NCBI GenBank assembly: GCA_027317105.1
Contig: DAHVFH010000040.1
Coordinates: forward strand, 1-14,428
Direction: 5' to 3'
DNA length: 14,428 bases
Source: Cytophagales bacterium
GTDB taxonomy: Bacteria > Bacteroidota > Bacteroidia > Cytophagales > Cyclobacteriaceae
The notes beneath the pieces were generated by a model that did not search any database, had not been told where the DNA came from, and was given only the letters and a program-made list of their open reading frames with translations. The translations under genes and the position numbers were made by a program. Positions 9,594 to 14,428 of this stretch are shown one piece after another (position 1 is the first letter of the stretch; every line of letters begins with the position of its first letter).

Positions 9594-11204
9594 ATGATTG
9601 GGAAGAGTTTCAGAAAGAAGAACACTGCGATTAAATGTTCGGATTCTAACAGATGTCATTCAGATTGTGCCGAAATCTTTAAAGATAGGGCATTTTGCAT
9701 CTCTATTATATTTTTTATCTCCTCGTTCCTGATACATGAACTAAGCGCGCAGTCAACTCTGGACACTCTTTCTATTGTCAACTCCAGAATCAAAGAGAAA
9801 AGACTAGATGAGGCGGCTAAACTCTTGGAGCACTATTGTCATAGTCACCCAAAAGATTTCAACGCGATTTGGCTATATGCTCAAGACGAATATTGGCTAG
9901 GTCATTTCACTCATGCAATCGAACTTTACTCGCTTGGAAAGAATTTGCAGCCAACCAATGCTTACCTTCAGCTTGATTATGCACGAGTGCTTTTAAACAT
10001 GGGCAAATACAAAAAATCACAGACTTTGCTGCTCAAATTAAGAGACTACGATGTCACACGCGAAGCGGCGATGTATGAAATGGTCAAATTGTATTATTGG
10101 CAAAAGAATAACTTACAGGCAAAAAAGGAAGCAGAAGAACTGCTGAAGGCCAATCCGAAAAATGAGGCCACTAAAAATTTGCTCAACGATATCTTGATTT
10201 CTTCTTCGCCTTGGGTGAAAATGGCCACCGGCTACACTACCGACACGCAGCCCATTCAAAGTGCAAGCCCCTCATTAGAAGGTGGAGTAGCTCTCCATAA
10301 ATTTTTAGCGCCCTATGCCGGAGCTTATTCGCCCTTTTATAATTACAGTGGAAAAACCGCTTCGGCAAAATGGTTTATTATTGGAAACCAATTTTCCTTC
10401 GGCAAAGGGTCAGAATTAAAATTGGATATGGGTTCGGTTCAATTTCCGTATCAAGGGAAACAAGACATTACTGGGCATATTGGTCTTCGACAAAAATTAA
10501 ATAAGAGTGTAACATTTGATGTGCAGGCCGAGCACAAGCCATACTTCAATACTTTGCGAAGCCTCGACACGATTGTTACCGTCAATCACTTTTCTTCCTC
10601 GCTGGAATTGAACAGCGAAACCGGAGCCATTGGCAAAATAGCTTTTGAGGACAACCACTTTGCTGATGGCAATGACGTGTATTCGATCTATGGCTACCTG
10701 TTAAGCAAGTCGATTAAATTTTTGGGATCAAAACTTCGGATAGGCTATTCACTTGCCTTTAATGATTCGAAGGACAACCGATTTGTTCCAACACAAACAA
10801 TCAGCGAAATGGTTGCTGCCTACAATAAAGGAAATTATCAAATCAGCGGAATCTATGATCCCTATTTCACGCCTCAGCAACAGCAGATCAATTCCCTCGT
10901 CCTTTCCTTTCTTTTTCCAATCGGTAAAAAAATCAAGTTCGGAGTGAATGCCAACGGCAGCTTTTATGCCACTACGTTCAATCCTTATTATTACCTTCAG
11001 AAAAAAAATCAAGTTACTTATACGTTGACTAAGGATTACGCCACCATTCAGTATTCGCCAATGGAAGCAAGCACCTATATTGAATGGACACCTTCTGTAA
11101 CGTGGAGCATCCGGGCCGACTACCAATACCGGAAAACTTTCTTTTTCAACAGCCAATTTGTCGGCCTGAGTGTACGGGCCATTTTGTTCAATGAAAAGAA
11201 ATAA
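9594..11204 (+). CDS. TPR-domain outer-membrane beta-barrel protein (PgaA/YaiO-like), probable polysaccharide export porin
   Basis: A 536-residue protein. After a long 33-residue N-region comes a hydrophobic segment (about residues 34-50, ending LSAQS), read as a signal peptide cleaved near residue 52. Residues about 57-197 form roughly four TPR-like helix pairs (conserved A, Y, L and G positions, with helices ending in HPKD, QPTN and NPKN). From W207 to the end the sequence alternates polar and aromatic or hydrophobic residues and finishes FVGLSVRAILF, typical of a transmembrane beta-barrel. This periplasmic TPR plus outer-membrane barrel layout is that of PgaA, the PNAG exporter, and of YaiO-type proteins. 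The next gene overlaps it by 14 bases and encodes a processive glycosyltransferase, which supports a role as exit pore. No other in-frame ATG precedes the signal peptide, so the start at 9594 is accepted despite the unusual N-region. The exact family and substrate are not certain. Confidence 0.75.
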   Translation: MIGKSFRKKNTAIKCSDSNRCHSDCAEIFKDRAFCISIIFFISSFLIHELSAQSTLDTLSIVNSRIKEKRLDEAAKLLEHYCHSHPKDFNAIWLYAQDEYWLGHFTHAIELYSLGKNLQPTNAYLQLDYARVLLNMGKYKKSQTLLLKLRDYDVTREAAMYEMVKLYYWQKNNLQAKKEAEELLKANPKNEATKNLLNDILISSSPWVKMATGYTTDTQPIQSASPSLEGGVALHKFLAPYAGAYSPFYNYSGKTASAKWFIIGNQFSFGKGSELKLDMGSVQFPYQGKQDITGHIGLRQKLNKSVTFDVQAEHKPYFNTLRSLDTIVTVNHFSSSLELNSETGAIGKIAFEDNHFADGNDVYSIYGYLLSKSIKFLGSKLRIGYSLAFNDSKDNRFVPTQTISEMVAAYNKGNYQISGIYDPYFTPQQQQINSLVLSFLFPIGKKIKFGVNANGSFYATTFNPYYYLQKKNQVTYTLTKDYATIQYSPMEASTYIEWTPSVTWSIRADYQYRKTFFFNSQFVGLSVRAILFNEKK

Positions 11205-12786
11205 AAACTATTGGCAATTCCGGGAGGCGAAAAGGCCAGAAAGCCATCACCGCTTCTTGCTTGCCATTTTGGTGGCGGGTGGAATTTCGAGTATAGTTCT
11301 TTTTGCCGATTGGTGGTTTCGGGAAGAACACATCCAGAAGCTTTGGTTTTTTGTTTTGCTGTCGATATTTTTTTGGTACGGCCTCCTTCGTTTGGTTATC
11401 GTATGGATCGGTTATTTGCGCATCGGCAAGCCCGAACCTGTCCCGGCATCAAATGGATTGACCGTGGCTATTTTTACCACCAGTTCTCCGGGCGAACCTT
11501 TGTCGATGTTTGAAAAAACATTGGAGGCTTGCCGAAATATTGCTTACCAACACACCACTTATTTGCTTGACGATACACGCGATCCCGCATTCAAAGCAGT
11601 TGCAGAAAAGCATGGAGCGGTGTGGTTGGAGTTAGTTGGTATTCCGGGGGCAAAGGCTGGAAAAATTAATCAGGCTTTGCAAATGACCAAAGAAGATTTT
11701 ATTCTCGTGCTCGATCCTGACCACATCCCGTTCCCCAATTTCTTGGACCACACGCTTGGATTTTTTAAAGATGAAAAAGTGGCATTTGTACAAGTAGCGC
11801 AAGCATACTACAATCAATACCGGTCTTTCACAGCCGCAGGTGCAGCCGAGCAGACTTACACGTTTTACGGGCCTATGCAAATGAGCTTGCATGGCCTCGG
11901 GAGCAGCGTGGCCATTGGTGCCAATTGCACTTTTCGCAGAACAGCGTTGGAAAGCATTGGCGGGCATGGCATCGGCCTGGCCGAAGACCTTATCACATCC
12001 ATCCGTATCCATGCGGCCGGATGGAAATCCATTTATAATCCCGTGGTGGTCAGTCGAGGGTTAGTGCCCGAAGATTTGGGGTCGTTCTGCAAGCAACAAT
12101 TGAAATGGGCACGAGGCGTTTTTGAAGTGACGTTTGTCGAAATCCCCAAGCTTTTCCCCAAACTTTCGTTCTGGCAAAAAATGTCGTACCTCACCATCGG
12201 CACATATTACTTGGTCGGTGCTACGCAATTCTTTTTCACAGTGGTCCCGTTTCTATTTTTCCTTACGGAAATTTTGCCGGCACAAATGTCGTTCGTGAGT
12301 TTTTTGATCCACGGATCTTTTGTTGCTTTTTTTGGTGTGATGATTTACCTGTACATTCAAAAATGGATGTGCCACCAGGAAACAGAACGAGGGTTGCACT
12401 GGCGCGGAATGGTTTTGAAGTATGCGTGCTGGCCGGTGTTCTTCCTTGGTTTCTTGTTGGCGGTGGTCGATGCCGAGATCCCTTACATCCCCACTGCCAA
12501 AAAAGCCGTACGTGGTTCAGTCACTCCGTTCGCAAGACCATTGATAATCCATATCGTTTTATTTATAGTGGCCGTGACCGGGGTTTTGATTTACCGCAGG
12601 TTTCTCATCCCGGAAGGTGAACTGGTGCTTTCGGCAGAAAAAACATGGGCAATGATCGTTTTTGCCTTGATCGCTTTCGCTATGTCGGTCGGAGGATTGT
12701 GGGCAGCCTGGGAAGCCAAAAAATTAAAAGAAGACGAACCGTGGTCGCATGTTGAATTAAAAAAAATCATCACAGATGAAAAATAA
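11191..12786 (+). CDS. Processive family 2 glycosyltransferase, cellulose synthase-like membrane protein
   Basis: This 531-residue inner-membrane enzyme should join sugars from nucleotide-sugar donors into a beta-linked chain. Two membrane segments (about residues 22-41 and 51-75) precede a cytoplasmic GT-A catalytic domain with the expected acidic sites: D127-D128 (LLDD), D175-x-D177 (LDPDH), D266 in LAED, and QQLKW at 302-306, which stands for the Q-x-x-R-W motif with Lys for Arg. About five further membrane segments follow (near 337-360, 371-390, 413-430, 455-472 and 487-507). I see no PilZ domain, so unlike BcsA it has no obvious cyclic-di-GMP site. The ATG at 11191 is preferred over a GTG at 11170 because it gives a shorter overlap (14 bases) with the upstream gene. 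The following gene overlaps its end by 11 bases. The polymer made cannot be read from the sequence. Confidence 0.9.
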   Translation: MKRNKNYWQFREAKRPESHHRFLLAILVAGGISSIVLFADWWFREEHIQKLWFFVLLSIFFWYGLLRLVIVWIGYLRIGKPEPVPASNGLTVAIFTTSSPGEPLSMFEKTLEACRNIAYQHTTYLLDDTRDPAFKAVAEKHGAVWLELVGIPGAKAGKINQALQMTKEDFILVLDPDHIPFPNFLDHTLGFFKDEKVAFVQVAQAYYNQYRSFTAAGAAEQTYTFYGPMQMSLHGLGSSVAIGANCTFRRTALESIGGHGIGLAEDLITSIRIHAAGWKSIYNPVVVSRGLVPEDLGSFCKQQLKWARGVFEVTFVEIPKLFPKLSFWQKMSYLTIGTYYLVGATQFFFTVVPFLFFLTEILPAQMSFVSFLIHGSFVAFFGVMIYLYIQKWMCHQETERGLHWRGMVLKYACWPVFFLGFLLAVVDAEIPYIPTAKKAVRGSVTPFARPLIIHIVLFIVAVTGVLIYRRFLIPEGELVLSAEKTWAMIVFALIAFAMSVGGLWAAWEAKKLKEDEPWSHVELKKIITDEK

Positions 12787-13924
12787 AACCTTTCGAATCA
12801 TTATCGTAGTGACGGCCTTCGCCATCGGGATCGGCTTGGTGCTGATCTTGTCTTTAGCGGGCAACAAAGTGCGCGGCCCGCTTGAAGACTTGTTCTCTTT
12901 CGCCGGACAGGCCGTGAACTCCTTAGAGAAAAACATGATCGTGGACCAGCGAAAAAACAAGCGCGCCACCAAACTGCAATGGGTGCAAGGTTACCTGAAA
13001 AATGCGGCCCGGCTGAAAGACCCAGACAAAATTTTGTTGGGTGCCTACGACAACAATACCAATCAAAGTTTTGAAAGCATCATCGACCTTGAAGACTCGC
13101 TCCGCACCACTTTCCCGCTGATCCACATCTACACCGCATGGGGCGACAAGCCGGAGCAAAAATTCCCAACCCTACAAGTGGAGAGCATCATTGAGTTAGG
13201 CTCGATTCCTGTCATCACATGGGAACCCTGGCTTACCGATTTTAATCAGGAGAACCATCCTGAACTTCCGCCAAGGGAGAAACGGGAAAAAGGAGGCATG
13301 AATGATGTGGCCAAAGGGCTTTATGATTTTTATTTGATTTCGTGGGCAAGGCAGGCCAAGAAAATCAAATCATCCATGTTGGTGCGGGTCGGTCATGAAA
13401 TGAATGATCCGTACCGCTACCCCTGGGGACCGCACAACAACAAGCCGAAAGAATTCATCGCGGCCTGGCAACATATCCATGAGGTGTTTTTGCAACAAGG
13501 CGTTGACAATGTGGTGTGGGTGTGGAGCCCACACCCAGCATATGGAATGTTCAAAGAATTTTACCCTGGAGATGCTTTCGTTGATTATGTGGGTTCTGGC
13601 GTTTTGAATTATGGAACAGCGGCAACGTGGAGCAAATGGTGGAGTTTCAAAGAAATTTTTGGAAATTATTATACCCAATTGGCCGCGTTTAAGAAACCAA
13701 TCATTATTTCTGAGTTCGGTTCGCTCGCAGTGGGTGGAGACCGGAGTCAATGGTATGCGCAGGCATTGGATAGTTTGAAATTAAATTACCCTGTTGTAAA
13801 GTCAGTTATATTTTTTCATTACTCCGATGACCGCACCACCACCCAGCAGCCCTTGAACTGGATACTGACCGATGACAGAGAAACGCTGAAGGCAATCCGA
13901 AAAGGATTAGTCGGGTTAAAATGA
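12776..13924 (+). CDS. Membrane-anchored GH26-type glycoside hydrolase (beta-mannanase-like)
   Basis: A 382-residue protein with one N-terminal hydrophobic segment (about residues 7-28, followed by GNKVRG). It is a signal anchor or uncleaved signal, and there is no lipobox. The catalytic region shows GH26 landmarks in order: PVITWEPW (WEPW at 149-152), RVGHEMND with H207 and the likely acid/base E208, PWGPHNN, VVWVWSPHP, and PIIISEFGS with the likely nucleophile E313. GH26 enzymes mostly cut beta-mannans, with some acting on beta-1,3-xylan or mixed-linkage glucan. Its gene overlaps the synthase gene by 11 bases, so a role in trimming or releasing the nascent polymer in the periplasm is more likely than scavenging dietary polysaccharide. 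That would be analogous to the GH8 enzyme BcsZ in cellulose operons. It is the last gene of the run. The clan A fold and catalytic pair are well supported; substrate is not. Confidence 0.85.
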   Translation: MKNKTFRIIIVVTAFAIGIGLVLILSLAGNKVRGPLEDLFSFAGQAVNSLEKNMIVDQRKNKRATKLQWVQGYLKNAARLKDPDKILLGAYDNNTNQSFESIIDLEDSLRTTFPLIHIYTAWGDKPEQKFPTLQVESIIELGSIPVITWEPWLTDFNQENHPELPPREKREKGGMNDVAKGLYDFYLISWARQAKKIKSSMLVRVGHEMNDPYRYPWGPHNNKPKEFIAAWQHIHEVFLQQGVDNVVWVWSPHPAYGMFKEFYPGDAFVDYVGSGVLNYGTAATWSKWWSFKEIFGNYYTQLAAFKKPIIISEFGSLAVGGDRSQWYAQALDSLKLNYPVVKSVIFFHYSDDRTTTQQPLNWILTDDRETLKAIRKGLVGLK

Positions 13925-13954
13925 ATATTTTGTATAGTACACCAATATTTTTTT
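13924..13954 (+). terminator. Weak terminator-like structure after the operon
   Basis: AATATT at 13924-13929 can pair with AATATT at 13944-13949, with GTA/TAC able to pair inside the loop, and the right arm runs into seven T residues (13948-13954). The position just after the final stop fits a terminator, but the stem is short and entirely A-T, so this is a weak call. Confidence 0.3.
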
Positions 13955-14006
13955 GGACGCAGGGTTAGCAAAAGGCATTGTAGATAGGTTGATAGTGCAC
14001 CATTAT
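13930..14006. repeat. Imperfect direct repeat pair in the non-coding stretch
   Basis: TTGTATAGTACACCAATAT (13930-13948) and TTGATAGTGCACCATTAT (13989-14006) align with 16 identical positions, two mismatches and one gap, 59 bases apart. They may be binding sites, remnants of a mobile-element end, or chance in A-T-rich DNA. The rest of the 261-bp gap holds a small GTTTC-TGGG-GAAAC hairpin (14015-14028) and no convincing ORF. Confidence 0.45.
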
Positions 14007-14038
14007 AGTCTGAGGTTTCTGGGGAAACGGGATCTACT

Positions 14039-14046
14039 TAACTTTG
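14039..14046 (+). promoter_or_regulatory. Bacteroidota-type -7 promoter box (TAnnTTTG)
   Basis: TAACTTTG is a full match to the TAnnTTTG -7 element used by the main sigma factor in Bacteroidota. The expected -33 TTG about 20 bases upstream is only approximated by TTT at 14016-14018. The next start codon downstream is the ATG at 14186, 140 bases away, so it could drive the gene at the right edge. Confidence 0.35.
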
Positions 14047-14185
14047 CCCTGCAACGTCTACGAACTTTCTATAATACCACGTCCGGATTTCCGACAATGC
14101 TGATTTTCAGGCTAATATAATATTTTCTGATTTCTCCTACTTGCAGAAATGTTAGAATTTTGTGGTGCTTAATCTGAACCCCTCA

Positions 14186-14428
14186 ATGCATTTAGTCCGA
14201 ACGAAGAATTCGTATCACCCTTATGTTCAAGTTGCTTATTACCTGAACTGCCTTCCGGAAGACATTCTTACTGCGATACCAAGAACTACCCGGTTCGATT
14301 GGCAGCACCGCGAGATACACAACGCCTTCGGGTATGACTGGTTCAAGCAGAACGAGGAGCAATTCCAAACCTTAAAATTGGTCGCCCAGAATAAGAGACT
14401 TCTTTCCTTTAATAAGGGGTTGTTAAAA
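14186..14428 (+). CDS. Probable transposase N-terminus, cut by the window edge
   Basis: An ORF of 81 codons that runs off the right edge with no stop. It begins MHLVRTKNSYHPYVQ and continues with YYLNCLPEDIL and IPRTTRFDWQHRE. The pattern of a short helical segment followed by an 'IPRTTRFDW' recognition-helix-like stretch resembles the helix-turn-helix N-termini of integrase-type (DDE/rve) transposases that are common in Bacteroidota. I recognise the style rather than a precise family. An in-frame stop at 14153-14155 limits the 5' extension; GTG codons at 14162 and 14165 are possible alternative starts. No terminal inverted repeat could be identified, because the other end of any element is outside the window. 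It differs from the preceding genes in context and is separated from them by 261 non-coding bases. Confidence 0.45.
   Translation, partial: MHLVRTKNSYHPYVQVAYYLNCLPEDILTAIPRTTRFDWQHREIHNAFGYDWFKQNEEQFQTLKLVAQNKRLLSFNKGLLK

Noticed and set aside
12776..13924. Lipoprotein signal on the GH26-type protein
   Set aside because: No cysteine follows the hydrophobic segment, so a lipobox is absent.

Overview
The window looks like an accessory cell-surface locus from a member of the Bacteroidota, probably a Cytophagales-type gliding or surface-associated bacterium. The lineage is inferred from the families present: a giant repetitive protein with a type B type IX secretion (T9SS) C-terminal signal, a PorP/SprF-family protein directly after it, and the lack of obvious Shine-Dalgarno sites. 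I see no rRNA, tRNA or CRISPR array.

Positions 3-8633 hold the 3' part of one enormous gene. The 2876 visible residues are 26 complete cysteine-paired Ig-like modules plus the end of another, closed by a roughly 93-residue CHU_C-type T9SS sorting domain. The true start lies upstream of the window. The middle third (about 2994-6311) is built from five copies of a two-module A-B super-repeat, which suggests recent in-frame duplication. Three bases after its stop comes a PorP/SprF-family outer-membrane protein (8637-9563), the expected secretion or attachment partner of a type B CTD protein.

Thirty bases further on, a second functional block starts with no strand change: a TPR plus outer-membrane beta-barrel protein (9594-11204), a membrane-embedded processive family 2 glycosyltransferase (11191-12786) and a membrane-anchored GH26-type glycoside hydrolase (12776-13924). 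These three genes overlap by 14 and 11 bases, so they are probably translated together. Together they resemble a compact synthase-dependent exopolysaccharide system: inner-membrane polymerase, periplasmic trimming hydrolase and TPR-scaffolded outer-membrane exit pore. The gene combination differs from the standard Bcs (cellulose) and Pga (PNAG) sets.

All five genes run the same way with at most 30 bases between them, so one transcript could couple a giant surface adhesin and its secretion partner to a polysaccharide exporter. A perfect 7-bp hairpin sits at the junction of the two blocks. After the cassette comes a 261-bp non-coding stretch with a weak terminator-like structure, an imperfect direct repeat and a Bacteroidota-type -7 promoter box. 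The window ends inside an ORF that looks like the N-terminus of a transposase.
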